A DNA stretch of 64,000 bases from Buddleja alternifolia (GCA_019426215.1 CM033391.1:15426708-15490707); one strand, 5' to 3'; counted from the first letter of the stretch, positions 1 through 13,346 are shown. Translations and numbers: made by a program. Notes: generated from the sequence alone by a model not told the origin.

Positions 1-1395
1 ATAGCCTATGATCTCCAATTGATCTGATTTCTTGTATGTGAGCATGTATCCCTTTGTTCTTTGTAAATACCGCATGACTCTCTTGGCTGCTTTCCAGTGA
101 TTCATTCCTGGGTTACTTAAATATCTCCCTAACATCCCAACAATATACGCAATATCCGGACGCGTACATACCTGAGCATACATTAGACTCCCTACAGCCG
201 AAGCATAAGGAATCTTCTGCATTTCCTTGGTTTCAAAGTCACTCTTGGGGCATTGACTTAAACTAAACTTGTCTCCCTTAGCAACAGGGGTGTCTCCTGG
301 TTTACAGTCTTGCATGCCAAATCTCTGAAGAACTTTCTCGATATAGCTCTTTTGTGATAATCCAAGAATACCCCGAGAACGATCTCGGTATATCTGGATC
401 CCTAATACAAAAGAGGCGTCACCAAGATCTTTCATCTCAAAGTTCTTAGCTAGAAATTTCTTGGTTTCAGACAACTTGCCTATATCGTTGGTGGCAAGCA
501 ATATATCATCGACATATAAGATTAAAAAGGTATACTTACTACCACTGAACTTGTGGTACACACAATCATCTGCTATATTCATCTCAAAACCGAATGAGCT
601 GATAACTTGATGGAACTTGTGATACCATTGACGAGATGCTTGCTTAAGCCCATAGATGGATTTCTTTAATTTGCAAACCATTTTCTTTGAATCTCCCGAT
701 ACAAAGTTTTCTGGTTGCACCATCTAAATCGTCTCTTCAATGTTACCATTGAGAAACGCAGTCTTAACATCCATCTGATGTAGCTCAAGATCTAAATATG
801 CCACCAATGCCATTATTGTCCTGAAAGAGTCTTTCGATGAAATCGGAGAGAAAGTCTCTTTATAATCGATGCCTTCTTTCTGTGTAAAGCCCTTAGCAAC
901 AAGACGTACTTTGTACCTTTCAACATTGCCTTTCGAATCCCTTTTGGTCTTAAATATCCATTTGCAACCAATAGGTTTCGTACCTTCTGGCAATGGAACC
1001 AGGTCCCACACGTCATTGTCCATCATGGACTTTATCTCTTCATTCATAGCATCGATCCACTTTTGAGAGTTAGTACTTTCCATGGCTTGATGGGAGTTGA
1101 TTGGATCATCTTCCATCACTCCAATATCAAAATCATGTTCTTGAAGAAACACAATATAATCATCCGAGATTGCATTCCTTCTCTCTCTAGTGGATCTCCT
1201 TAATGGCATTAGTTCTTGAGGTTGTAAAGTTTGTTCTTCTAGAACGACCTGAACAGGGAGTTGATTGATATTGTCTTGATCCGGAGTTGCTTCTGGAATA
1301 ATGTCAGGTATGGAAGCCTGATCCTGATCATTATCAATAGCAACTTGAGGAATATCTACATATTCTTCCTCAAAGACATTCATTAGCCCTTTCAC
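1..1395 (-). pseudogene. copia A reverse transcriptase and start of RNase H
   Basis: Copia-type reverse transcriptase (RVT_2 type) on the minus strand. It shows the WDLVPLPEGTKPIGCKWIFK start of the domain, then ETFSPI, and the catalytic YVDD box near 505-516. After that comes the region leading into RNase H, which runs off the window edge. A TAG at 724-726 stands where element B has TAT (Tyr); beyond it the frame is open down to base 1. The upstream join to integrase is out of frame at the G run near 1395. The product would copy element RNA into DNA inside virus-like particles. One nonsense codon and one frame break make this copy unlikely to encode a full polyprotein. Confidence 0.9.
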
Positions 1396-2402
1396 CCCCC
1401 CGCAAATTCAACATCCTCAAAGAACCGGGCATTACCCGTCTCCAAAATAGACTTGGTAGTGGGATCATAAAACTTGTAACCCCTGAATCTCTCAGAGTAT
1501 CCAATAAAGTAACAACTGACAGTTCTGGAGTCCAGTTTCTTTTCATTTGGCCTGTAGGGCCTTGCCTCAGCTGGACATCCCCAAATGTGTAAATGCTTTA
1601 AACTAGGCTTCTTGCCTGTCCAAAGCTCATAAGGGGTCTTTGTAGTTGCCTTAGTTGGCACTCTATTGAGTATATACACTGCGGTCTTTAGAGCTTCTCC
1701 CCAGAGTGATTGAGGTAAGGTAGAATGACTGATCATACTCCTCACCATGTCCTTAAGCGTTCTGTTTCGTCTCTCAGCAACACCATTCATGGTCTGAGAC
1801 CCTGGCATAGTGTACTGTGGAACGATACCGCATTCCTCTAGGAATTTCGCAAATGGACCTGGACGTTGTTCACCCGAACTGTCATATCTACCGTAGTATT
1901 CACCACCACGATCAGATCTAACGCTTTTGATTCTTTTGCTGAGCTGATTTTCAACTTCAACTTTGTAATTTTTGAACACGTCCAGTGATTGCGATTTTTC
2001 ATGGATGAGATAAAGATAGCCATATCTTGAATAGTCGTCTATGAACGTGATGAAATATTGTTGACCATTCCAAGAAGCCGAAGGGAATGGTCCACAAATA
2101 TCCGTGTGAACAAGTTCTAAGACCTCTACTTTTCTGTTGGCATCAAATCTCCTAACATTTGTTTGTTTCCCCTTAATACAGTTAACACATGCATCAAAAT
2201 CATTGAAATCAAGGGGATCGAGAATACCGTCAGACACAAGTCTCTCTATTCTCCTTTTAGAGATATGACCTAATCGCTTGTGCCACAATGAAGCTGAATT
2301 CTCGCTGGTTAATTTTCGCTTAACACCTCGAGTACTAACATGCAAGGATTCATCCAATGAGGCAATAGTATCTAACAAGTATAGATTATCATAAACCGAC
2401 AA
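1392..2402 (-). pseudogene. copia A integrase
   Basis: Integrase part of the polyprotein, 336 codons from the first ATG in this frame. The N-terminal HHCC zinc-binding region is visible ([10 protein letters not shown], then CVNC), followed by the catalytic core with HTDICGPF (first Asp), DDYSR and [11 protein letters not shown] (Glu), then the copia C-terminal region with GCPAEARPY. The real frame joins to protease upstream; the break near 2433 cuts that link, so this is not an independent gene. It ends at a TGA directly after a run of seven G, where element B also stops. Confidence 0.9.
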
Positions 2403-3703
2403 GGAACCAGATCCAACCAGTTTTGAATTATGAAAAAATCAAATTTTCTATTTCCAAAAGAACAAGAATAACCAAATTTGTCTAATGCAGAAATAGAAAT
2501 CAAATTCCGTCTAAAAGACGGTACAACGAAAGTCTCAATCAAATCCAAATAAAATCCAGTTCTAAGTAATAATCTAAAATGTCCTATTGCCTCTACTTCA
2601 GCCGTCTTGCCATCGCCAACATAGATGTGTCTTTCACCATCACTGGGCTTTCGGCAGCTCAGGCAACCCTGCATGGACACACTGATGTGAGTTGTTGCAC
2701 CTGAATCTATCCACCAAGTGTGTCCAGGTACCGAAGTTAAATTAACCTCAGAACAAACCAAACTAAGAAGCATACCTTTCTTCGCACGCCAAGCGTGGTA
2801 GTTGGTGCAATGCTTCTTTATATGACCGGGAGCCTTACAGAAGTAACAGCCATCCTCAGTTTGTTCTTTTTGTTGTTTCTTCTGTGGTGCTTTATCCGCA
2901 GTGTCCTTATCCTTCTTTCTTTTGTTGATTTTCCTTTTGTCCTTAAAAGTGTTGGCTATATGAGCACTTTCAGTCTTCTCTTGCTTCAACCTTTCCTCTT
3001 CTTGGACACAGTGAGAGATGAGCTCATTTAGGGACCATGAGTCCTTTTGACAGTTGTAGCTCACCTTAAATTGACTGAACTGCGCCGGAAGAGAAATTAA
3101 AACCAGATGCACTAACAAGTCCTCGGATAAATCCAACTTGAGTGCTTTAAGTTTTGAAGCAAGATGAGACATCTCCATAATGTACTCCCTTAAGTTCCCA
3201 GTGCCCTTATACCTCATAGAGATAAGGTTTGCCAAGAGTGTACTAGTTTCAGCCTTTTCATTCTTAGCAAACCTTTTCTCGAGGTCATCAAGGAACTCCT
3301 TTGCCGTATTCACCATTTCAGACATAGTGCCCCTGAATGCTTCTGGGATGGCACGCTTTATGATCATAAGACTTATGCGATTGGACTTCTCCCACTTTTC
3401 CATCTCCCTCTTAGCATCAGAGGTACTCTCAGCAGTGAGATCAACGGGTTTAGGAAGTCTCAACGCAAGGTCTAGATCCATGACTCCGAGAGTGATCAAC
3501 AAACTCTCTTGCCATGCCTTAAAATTCGTGTCATTCAACATAGGTATGGAATTTATATTAGCAGAGATATTTGCAGCAGAACCAGAAACTGAACAAAGAA
3601 CATATAAACAATAAAACAAACTCACATAAGTACCGAAACATAAACATATAATATCAAATAAAGGCAAAATCCCATCACAAGATACCGGACACAACACTAA
3701 CAT
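2372..3703 (-). pseudogene. copia A gag and protease
   Basis: Gag of the copia type (UBN2-like): WQESLLITLGVMDLDLALR near residues 65-83, a long helical part, a Lys-rich stretch, then a CCHC zinc knuckle CYFCKAPGHIKKHC. The aspartic protease motif WWIDSGATTH follows. The frame is lost near 2433, where a T run has one base fewer than in element B, so the last 20 or so residues are out of frame. The ORF opens with a hydrophobic stretch of about 40 residues before the recognisable gag. That ATG and stretch are also present in element B, but may be leader RNA or a small intron (GTGAGT and TTCAG are present) rather than protein. Confidence 0.88.
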
Positions 3704-4370
3704 TTAGTCTTTGGACAGAAATATTAATTTGTAAGTGGTATTCTGGACATAGTAATCAAATATTTACGATAAGTCATGTCAAACAATTGATCTTCCTTTG
3801 GGCCGATCCATTGTTCACATATAAACCAAATAATCGCCACATATTTATCACCACAAGTACATATGTAATCCAATTAAGCAATGACCTTCCTTTGGGCCGA
3901 TCATATACTCGCATGAATTACATACACAAAATCTTTTAACACCCAAAATCGAGTTAATCTCCACAAGAGAGGTTACTTTGGCAACATCTTGTTTCAATTA
4001 AATCAATTTCAAATGTTATACATCTCATTCAAAAGAGACAATTGAGCCAATATTTGAATCCAAATTTCTTTATACCATAACAACAAACACCAATTACGAT
4101 ATATATGACAAAAGGTGTTCTGATGAAACAATCAATCATCATGCATCTTTAATATAAAACATATATATTTTTGTATATATATAATATATTTAGAAAATCA
4201 AAACAAAATTATCATGTAAACTTCAAAAAAAAAAAAAAATAAGAATTCTCAATTCTGCCACATGGGCAAAGATCATTTGTATAAATATATATTTTTCATC
4301 CATTAAAATATATATATAACCCACAAAGTAAAAAGGGCTTTCAGAATTCGTTTAGTAATTTAATATACTT

Positions 4371-4418
<48 letters not shown>

Positions 4419-4755
4419 GCATCATAAATCATTATGCTTTCATCTTCTGCATAAGTGTTAACAAGCAATTGGATAATGCAAAATTATCTCTAATCTTCAA
4501 ACCACCACAGACTATATCACGAAAAGGGATTATGGCGCACAGAATACGCAGAACACCAATTGATAAGAAATTACCGCATAAAATAAATCACATATGAATT
4601 TCTGCCGTCACATATCGGCGGTTACCAAAAGAAAATAAATTCATCAATCCACCAAACTGAATCTTAAACCATGAATTGCAGCGGAAACAATAAATTCTCA
4701 AGATTCAACCGTATTATTCATAAACTTAATCGAATAATCATGAGTTCTTTAACCA
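3704..4755. other. untranslated leader of copia A
   Basis: Non-coding, AT-rich DNA between gag and the primer-binding site. It contains an AT dinucleotide run around 4375-4411 and several poly-A stretches. It matches 26110-27360 of element B in inverted orientation, with indels. No separate gene is seen. Confidence 0.75.
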
Positions 4756-4769
4756 GGGCTCTGATACCA
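4756..4769 (-). promoter_or_regulatory. tRNA-iMet primer-binding site of copia A
   Basis: On the minus strand this reads TGGTATCAGAGCCC, two bases inside the LTR end. It is the usual complement of the initiator-Met tRNA 3' end used to prime minus-strand DNA synthesis in plant copia elements. Element B has the same site at 26098. Confidence 0.9.
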
Positions 4770-4771
4770 CT

Positions 4772-5238
4772 TGTTAGTAAATTCTATAGCCCCAGATCTT
4801 TGAACTTCATGATAATCACGTAATAAATATTAAATCGGAAGCGTACCTGAATCAGCCATATCAGATTAATTCTTGAGTCTTCGCGGTTGGTCTTCCAAAT
4901 CAATACGTAGTCCTTTGAGTTTCTCTAGGAGTCTCTCAATTCTCTCTTGAAGATGGGGAATCAGAAGAAATAGAACATACGTATGATTTGGGGACCACAA
5001 CCCTTTTATAATAAGTTATTATTCTTATTTCCAATTTAGCCCATCATAAAAGAGGAAATAAAATAATTGGCTTCTACACATAATATCCCATAAAATCCCG
5101 TACTTTCCTTAATTGCTTTGAAACCCAAAATACCAAATATCTTAATTGATCACATAATTTTGGCTCAATTAATATGACGACTTAATATACACGACTTTCA
5201 CATATTGCCCATATATAGATTGGATTCTAAATCCAACA
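4772..5238 (-). repeat. 5' LTR of copia A
   Basis: 467 bp ending in TGTTA and CAACA on the plus strand. It matches both LTRs of element B (25622-26095 and 31654-32118) in inverted orientation. Confidence 0.9.
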
Positions 5239-7981
5239 GTGGCAATTTTGGTGTATAAGCAAGTCTATGGGAGTGCATCTTCATAGTAAGATCTGAGCGT
5301 GATACTTTATTCCTACACTTGAGTGTTTAGAGAGAATTGCGATAAAGTCTACTAATTCAGCCTACTTTTGAATGAGATCATTTTGTTGATAGTTGCTCAA
5401 GGTTGTCCAGTGAATCTTAACTATAGTTTGTGTTAATCTTTGTAGTGCTTAATTTAATTTTTTGATTCATGTTGTCTATGTTCTTTCAACGCAATTATGA
5501 TGAGCTTGAGAGAAGTTTGCTTATTCTTACTTTTTGCCTGAGGACATGCAAGAGCTAGTTGTGAGAGAATTTTTTAGTGTGCAAATTTTACAAATATCTT
5601 GTGTGTTTTCTTCCATCTTTAATTTGAGTTTGATTGTTAGATACTTAAATGATATTTCTGTGTTGACTAGCAAAAAGTACGTGTATTGCACCTGAACACA
5701 TATTCAGATATCAATTATAAAGTGATAGTAAAATTAATTATAAACTTTGAGTGAATGAAAATTGCATGTGCAAGAAGTAGAAAAACAAATTAGTTAACTT
5801 TAAATTAAATTCTAACTGAAAATGGTAAAAAGGTGAAAACGTTATGCACGGATTGCATGCTAAGAAGTCTTAATAACTCCTTATAAGAAATATAAAATAG
5901 ACTACATGCTCCTAACGAAATAATTATTTTGCAAAATATAAAGCTTACTACATTTTTTCATTGCTATTCTCTAGTGTATTATTGTGATTTGCTCTTAAAA
6001 TAAGTGATTGTCAACTTATCTTAATCTTAACTATTCTAAAAGAATGAATAATTTTGGATGATTTACATTTTTTAACTTTTTTGTTAAGACTAAAATAATC
6101 TCATAGTAATAAAGTAGTATTACCCTCTAATAATGAAAATTAATTATTAAAAAAGGTGCATGGGCTTGAATAGAATAATTCACAAGTTAGTTCAATGTAT
6201 GAATTTAATTCCCAAAGGCTTTTGGTTTTGTTTGGAGGCAAATTCCGCTGAATAAAGACTTCTTATTAGCCATATAGAATATTATATATCTGCGTCTCTA
6301 CATATTTCTCTTCCAAATCCAGTCCTTACATGGTGAAAGTTAGGATACCTGAGTTCTTAAATGGAGTAGGGATATGATTATATTGAAAAGTCATGTGGAG
6401 ATCGAACTTGAGAGAAGCTAGAATCTCAAATTAATTGGGGGACTTGCACAAGCTTCGATGGGTTGATGCTTAAGTAACTGGGCTGGTGCCGAAGATTTCA
6501 TCAGCGCCGCTTCAACACCAGGGCCCATTAGTATCATTGTTTCTACTTTGAATAATTCAATTGCATATGTACCAAATCCCATATACAACTGAGCAATAGT
6601 ATGTGCTAAATAGTTGCACATATATGTCTTTGGACTAGTGTTTTGCTTTTGTTGCGCCAAAAAAATAAGGCTATTCCACGATTAGAAAAAAACTAACACC
6701 AAAGTATGTACCTTTTTTTTCCCGATGATTACCAGATATGTACTTATTGGACGCTTTTTTCGTCTGTTATTCTTCTTCTCTTGAATTTAATTTAGTGTCC
6801 AGCCAAAAAAAGGATTTGTATATATTCTAAAAGTGATGCGCTTTTCTGCCCACCTAATTTTACGGACATTTCCATTGACCAACGAGAGCTTTACATTCAA
6901 TTCCAGAAAAATTCAGTGTATGTTACGTGGAATTTAGTCGTGAAATGATGTATATATGAATGGTTTTATTTCAAGGAAATGATCAAAAGATTGAAGAGTT
7001 TAATTTCTGACTATGTAATAGAAAGAAGATAAATTAAGATGTTTCAAAAAATAAGACTTGTAAATTATGATGGTGGTTGCACAAGTCTACTCCTCTTTGG
7101 TCCTTCCCGTGACTCATTATCCTTGTAGCAGTGAGCAGGAGAAACTTCTTAATTTATTAGTATATATTTTCTTCTATTATGCTATAAAAATATACAGATT
7201 CTACACTTATTCAACATTTAATTAATTAATTACTTAGTACAAATTTTCTTCTCTTGTGTACTTTGGTCCAAAATATATGCTCGGAGAAATATTTGGATTT
7301 AGATAGATGTCGTTTTTCTTTCACTTTCTCATTTTTAAATTTTAGTTATGATGCATCAAATGATTCGTGAATTGTAACTTACTTAGAAGTTTTTATGTTT
7401 AAGTTTTATTCTCAATATGATTTGGCGTGGTTGTAATACTTGCTTTTGTAATTTATGAATTTCATCGTTTTTTTACACCATTTGAATAATAACTTAATTG
7501 GAAGATTTTTTTGTTTGAAATTTCTACTCCTCACGAAGTGATTCAGTTGTCTATTGATGTACTCGGCATGATTAATATGACATAAAAAATATAATGAGAT
7601 TAAGACAAATACGCCATCACATATTAATACCTGAATGGTTGATATCGAAATTTTATATACATGATCACATTTATTAGCATGCATGCCTCATCACAGGGTC
7701 ATTATTGGGAGCTCGTGGACTCCGAATTCCGAAACAATCAAAATCATTCATGTAGTACGGGTTCACATGAGATTCATCATGCATAGGTGACTACAGCATG
7801 ACTTAAAATCCCCGAACTCCTAAAAATCACTCAATATCTAACATATAAGGTCAATCGTTGTTTGGACATTCTGCATTATGGCTGTAGAATTCTTGATAGT
7901 TCAAACATTCTATCATACAATTCCAAAAGTTTGTCAAAATAACTATGATTTGAGTTACTATTTATTCGTTTATTATTTATA
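5239..7981. other. AT-rich non-coding stretch
   Basis: No convincing gene. An 80-codon minus-strand ORF at 6418-6660 has a faint likeness to the C-terminal part of plant RNase H-like retroelement proteins (CNYLAHTIAQL), too weak to call. The rest is scattered poly-A/T and short ORFs typical of chance. Confidence 0.5.
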
Positions 7982-8211
7982 GGGGTAAAGACCATCACTC
8001 ATTCGAACTTTGTGGGTTTTTACACTTTTTTATCTCACCCTGCAGTATATGTTAAAATTCCGGTGGATATTCTGCCAGAATATGCTAATATATAGAAAAA
8101 CGTATAGAAAATCCGTGAAGTTGAGATTAAAAAGTGTAAGGAGAAAAAAAAAAGTTTGTTTGAAAAAATATAAAAGCCCGCAAAGTTCGGATGGGTAATG
8201 ATTTTTACCCC
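7982..8211. mobile_element. MULE-type MITE, 230 bp
   Basis: Long terminal inverted repeats of about 50 bp start with GGGGTAAAGACC on the left and end with ATTTTTACCCC on the right. They are flanked by a perfect 9-bp duplication TTATTTATA (7973-7981 and 8212-8220). The small size, long inverted repeats and 9-bp duplication point to a non-autonomous Mutator-like element. It has no coding content of its own. Confidence 0.85.
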
Positions 8212-8220
8212 TTATTTATA

Positions 8221-9180
8221 TATGTGAGTAACTTTTCAATGAAAGTTATCAATGCAAACTGATTTTCTAGACAAATCATAATCTAAGCTATTCTCTATTA
8301 GGTTTCAATCTAATGGGTATATTTGAGTAATTTTGACAAAAAAATATATTGATACACCAAGGTGTGTATCTTATACCAATTTTTAATAGATATGATGTTT
8401 TTATAGTGTCTATTAGACAATTAGTCAAGATCCTTTTTAATTAAATTTAACATATTAATTTAGTCAACTTTTTTTTTAAAAAAAAATGTTTGATTATGTT
8501 AGAATGTGATTAAGAATGCATAACTTCAATACTTCATTATTTAAAAGTTAATTAGTGTGTGTATATAAACAATAAAACGTTGAATTTCACTTAATCGAAG
8601 TTGCTTAACGCAAAATAGTGAACATTATGTTTTCTATATTTCAAATCGATCTACGAGAAAAAAATCGGTTCAGAATTAAAAAAATAAAAACATAGCTTTA
8701 TGTATATTGATTAGTCTAACTTGATGCTTTATATATTTATTTTTTGTAATCTTTTCAAAAAAATAAGCTAAATCAAATAGGTCTTAAATTAAATACGACG
8801 ACTTTAAATTTGATTCTTATGATTATAGAACTATAACCAAAATCATTATACATAGATGATTCATGAGTAGAATGCAAATATTAAAAGTAAATAACATGTG
8901 CTTCAGTTAATGAAGAATAATTTTTTATCATTTCTTTTAAGTCGATAAAATTAAGTTTATTGAGCATACAAATTATAATATCAAATATATATTTCATAAT
9001 ATATATTTCTTGATATCATGTATTCTTCTGTAATTATGTTTAATTTCGTTCAAGTATTTGATAAAATCCTTCGCATTAATTAATTATATCAATGCCAAGA
9101 TACTTATATATCGAGTTCATTGAGAAATTCACTTTGTTGTTCCATCTTCTAACTTTACAAATATTTGAATATTATATATA
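8221..9180. other. AT-rich non-coding stretch
   Basis: Nothing recognisable; poly-A/T-rich DNA without an ORF of interest. Confidence 0.5.
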
Positions 9181-10038
9181 GGGTTAAATTCACTTTGCCC
9201 TTTCTACTGTGTGAATAATATCAATTATCGTCACCCACTAATAAAAATTTCAAATGCTCAAACATTATTGATGGACAAGAATGCTCTTAAGTTGTGTAAA
9301 TGGATGGAATTACTTGGCACCCTTTAACAATTTGTGTATATGATACTTTATCCCTCTTTGCAATCAAATTTCAATTAATTTGACTCCAATATTTATTTAA
9401 CCTCAACTCTATTAAATAAGTTAACACTCAATAAAATAAATATAAAAATATCACTACATTAGATTTATTCTCTTTGTTTAATATACAATTAGAATGAATT
9501 TCTTGTCTTATACGTCTAATTTAGGTTGCACTTCCAAAAATAAAGAAGAAAACCTTAAAATTATTTACTTAATATGTATTGAATAGTGTTTGGACTTTGG
9601 AGACCTTATTGAAAGGCTGGTGATAACCCCAGAGCAAAATCCTTCTTCTCCACCTCACGTCTATTTGCAATCTGAATACACCCACCCTCTAATCCTCCAT
9701 CATGTAATTGATTGTTCTCTGTTTTACTTCTCTCAAATGAAGCTTCAATAAAAATAGTTTTATCACTACAAATCAACCACAGAACATAGCATGAAACTAA
9801 AGTGAGGATTAATTGCTTGGGTTTGAGCGTAAACCTTATTCTGTTGAAAATGAGCCCAACGCTTGAACAGATTTGGTAGAACAAAGAAATAATGTAAATT
9901 CTAACCGAAATGACAATACTGATGATCCAATTTAGAGATAATAGAGATATAAAATAATTGATTTTAGCTATTTGGTGTTGGGCTTGTTGGTGGTAACGTG
10001 CCAAGTGCCAACTACCGATGCCGTAGAAAAGGTGATAC

Positions 10039-10733
10039 TACAATGCACGGATACCGATTCGAGGATACGGGTACGATACGAAATACGGCAAAATTCAAAT
10101 TATAAGATACGATACGTCGGGAATATATATATATATATTTATATAATATTTAAAAATAAATTTGAGTCAGTATGTTCATCAACATAAATAAAAGTGCAAT
10201 ACTGACACAAGTTTATTGTTTATAAGTTCAAAAAATTTCGAAGGTAACTATAATATTTTATCATTTGCGGCGGTGTAAAAATGTCATTTTATTGATACCA
10301 ACATTTACCTTCTTATACAAAATCTTTAGTAATAAAGTGTAAATGATAGAATTTACATGGAGTAAGAGAAGAAAAAATATATTAAGAAGTGAAACCAAAA
10401 TGGTTATTTGCTGCTGTAAATTTTCTTATTATTTGTTTAACCTTTTAATGTATGGTCAAAATCATTATTATTTTCCTATTTAACCTATAAAGTATTATGT
10501 AATATTCAAGAATACTATATTTGATATTCAAGGCGTGTCAGATATTTTAAATTTGTATGGAATAAGACATCCAGAAGTATCGGATACGGTATCCGAAATT
10601 TTCTTTTTTATTTAATTTTTGGATAAGTAAAAAGGGTATCCGATACGTATCCGAGTAATATCTACTGAGTATCGTATCCGATACGAGTACGATACTACAC
10701 GGGTCCAATTTTAGGAGTATTTATGCATCTTAG
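10039..10733. mobile_element. GATACG-rich MULE-type element, copy 1
   Basis: 695 bp, flanked by a perfect 9-bp duplication AGGTGATAC (10030-10038 and 10734-10742). The ends are dense in GATACG/CGTATC motifs. The interior matches the element at 18351-19036 in inverted orientation over its length, including the TGTAAATGATAGAATTTACA region. There is no coding capacity. A partial relative is at 46114-46285. Confidence 0.85.
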
Positions 10734-10765
10734 AGGTGATACAAGGGTGCTTTCATTTTGTGAAA

Positions 10766-11583
10766 AGGGAAATGATATGGCACTCCAAAAATTACTATAG
10801 GAGCTCCAATTTAAATTTTTACTATTGCATATGACAAGATTATTCTTGGATTTTAAATTTACCCCTATGCAATAAAGACAAAACTATTATCATGTTATAG
10901 GGTTTTTTCACTACTTTAAATCAAAGTCAATTATTTTTTAAAATAATATTCAACAAAAATGAAACAAGTAATTAAAATGTAAAGCATCATTGAAAAAATA
11001 AAGTAATAATATGTAAAATCCAAGAATGACAATTATTATATGAACCAAAAAGAAAAAAATGGAATATAAACTTCAATTAATTCACTCTACTTTGCCTTTA
11101 TATTGAATCACTTTTCTATTTTTGTTCAAGCAATAAGTTCAGTTCTTTTAGACAATAATGCATAAAAATAATATAAATTATTCTCTTTTATCAAACAAAA
11201 AAACTACAATTTTTAAAGTAATTAGCAATTTTTCATACAACATGAATTTCACTACACAAATGATTTTATAAAAATTAATTTTTTTGTTCTTTAATGGGTC
11301 TTGTTAATATTTTTATGCTTGCATATAGGTATATGTTTTATGCTTTTAAAGACTAAATAAAGATCGTTCTGTAATATTGTTTTATTCATAAGCATATTAT
11401 TTTGACATATTATATAGATGAAGTAAATAAAATTTTTATTTTAGATTTAGACTAAGCATGAGAGAAATAACGGTTTAAATGGTGGAGAAAATTGAATAAA
11501 AAAGTTGACTTTTATTTAAAAATGTGTATTTTTGTCATTTTCTTAGAGAGAAGAATATAAGTGGAGCTCCAATATCATTCCCC
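10766..11583. mobile_element. MITE-like element with 8-bp target duplication
   Basis: 818 bp with imperfect inverted ends of about 21 bp (AGGGAAATGATATGGCACTCC against GGAGCTCCAATATCATTCCCC). It is flanked by TTGTGAAA at 10758-10765 and 11584-11591. The duplication length fits hAT, or MULE if one mismatched extra base is counted. AT-rich, no ORF. Confidence 0.75.
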
Positions 11584-12320
11584 TTGTGAAAGTAGCAGCA
11601 ATAGAGATGTGTTTTCCAAGACTCAAATGAAGACGGCGGAAGAAGAAAAAAAAGAGTAGCGGCGGGCCGGCGACAATCAATGTGACGCAAATGCAGATGG
11701 GGAAAGATGAGAGATTAAACTGAGGGTAATTTTGTAATTAGATGCAAGATTGCTCTGGCATTAGGAGAGTTGCTCTGGCATTATCACCAGCCTTAGTGAA
11801 ACAATAATATTAATTACCTTATTAAAAGAAAGGAAAGAAAGAAGTTAATTATCACTAAAATAACATAAAAAGATAGTTCAGATAAATAGGTACGCTCATA
11901 TTATAATAAATATGGCTAGCTTTATCACTTTATATTAATAATAATATTAAATACTACTACTACTTCTGCTAATAATAATTATTATTAAATACGTTGTTAG
12001 CTTTGTCGCTATGATGCTAACAATGAATATTGTGAATTAACAATACTAACAATACTAAGAACGATAGAAATATTCACCAAAAAAAAAAAAAAGAATGGTA
12101 GAAATATGACATAATCAAAAATAATGTATTAATACAAAAAATAATGTGAGAGAATTTTAAGTTTAGTTCATCTTATTTATACTGTTGTAATTATATCTTA
12201 CAATTTTATTTAATTGAGAATTTCTTTATTTCTTAAATTTAGCATTCAATATAATTTAAGTCAAGTTAATTTAGATGGGGGAGCAAAATACTGTAGATTG
12301 TAATGTGAGGTAAAAAGTAA

Positions 12321-12767
12321 GGCTCTGTTTGGATGTATTTTCATTTCATTTTCAACCGTTATTTTCTAAAATGTATGGGAGAACGTGTTTTTTTATTTTC
12401 AAAAGTGAAAAAAGTAGGTGTGTTTGGTTGTGTTTTTTAAAATTATTGAAATTTGTGAGTGTGATGTGTGAAATGATTGAAAAGTAATGATTAGATGAAT
12501 AATATTGGATTTGATGTTGAATATTGATGAGGGAGGAGAGAGGGGATGGTGATGGGTAAATGAGAGAGAAGAGAGAGAGAGGATGGTGATGGGTGGATGA
12601 GAGAGAAAATGTGAAATGTAATTTTAAATAAATGATTGAAATTTCTCGGGAACAAAAAAGCAAGAATGTAAATGAGAATATTTTTAGTTAAAAACAGTGT
12701 AAAGTGTGTATTTCCATTCTCAAATGAAAATGAAAATGGAAAAAGAAAAACACAAACAAACAAAGCC
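12321..12767. mobile_element. Harbinger-type MITE, 447 bp
   Basis: Inverted ends GGCTCTGTTTGGATG and AACAAACAAAGCC, with a TAA duplication on both sides (12318-12320 and 12768-12770). The 3-bp TAA target and GGC termini are those of PIF/Harbinger elements. Its ends differ from the large Harbinger element at 44896-53408, so that element is not an obvious source. The ORFs inside are low-complexity chance frames. Confidence 0.8.
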
Positions 12768-13346
12768 TAAATTTTCATGTACATGACATAGGGGTATTCT
12801 TGTCCGTCAATATTGTTCAGCATATGGAAGTAATTGATACCAACTCGATGCTACAAAGTGATAAAGTGAATTTAACCCTTAATAATGTTTAGAAATAACA
12901 CAAAATAATTCTAAAAAATATTGATACTTTGTTGTTGATGACTTAATCCTTTTCAACATTTGATCAGTTAAAAAGAAGAAAAATAAAATCAATATTCAAT
13001 ATAATATTAAAAGATAGATAATTGAATAATAAAAAAAAATAGAAAAATTTCTATGAAAGAAAATTAAAAAATAACATCATGAACCATTAAGGTCAAACAA
13101 CATAATTTAAAAAATCATAAGCTCAAAATAAATGTAGTTTATTTAGTAAAAATTTACTTAGTTAAATTATTATTTAGATTTTGATTGCTCAAATAATTAT
13201 ACTTTATTTGAATATTTTTATTCAAGAATTTGAGTAGCTAGATGTTTTCTCATTTTATTACCTTCACATATATTAAATGTTCATTCAATCAATTATAGTT
13301 TTGCAATGACTTCGAAAATTTAATATATTTGAGGAAATATATAATT

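Larger units (their letters stand above)
1..5238 (-). mobile_element. Ty1/copia LTR retrotransposon A, cut by the window start
   Basis: Read on the minus strand, the order is 5' LTR (5238-4772), primer-binding site, leader, gag, protease, integrase, reverse transcriptase and the start of RNase H. This is the Ty1/copia order. The RNase H end and the 3' LTR lie outside the window. It is the same family as element B (25622-32118): the LTRs and proteins align along their length with scattered differences. Element A is much better preserved. I see only three breaks in the coding region: a one-base loss near 2433, a frame change at the G run near 1392-1402, and a TAG at 724-726. The bases expected to form the target duplication are GTGGC at 5239-5243, but the other side is not visible. 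Confidence 0.93.
9181..12878. mobile_element. DNA element with about 110-bp inverted ends, filled by nested insertions
   Basis: The left end (GGGTTAAATTCACTTT, on through ATTGATGGACAAGAATGC near 9270) is mirrored by the right end (GACGGACAAGAAT complement near 12800, ending AAAGTGAATTTAACCC at 12878). Three further elements sit inside (10039-10733, 10766-11583, 12321-12767). Without them and their target duplications the element would be about 1.7 kb. I could not find a convincing target duplication (TTATATATA against TTAATAATG), so the superfamily is open. No transposase is visible. Confidence 0.65.

Noticed and set aside
8010..8198. 62-codon ORF
   Set aside because: Lies entirely inside a 230-bp MITE and spans its inverted repeats.
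9606..10004. 132-codon minus-strand ORF
   Set aside because: No recognisable motif, AT-rich composition, and inside a decayed transposon.
12352..12763. Ser/His/Phe-rich ORFs on the minus strand
   Set aside because: Low-complexity frames within a Harbinger-type MITE.
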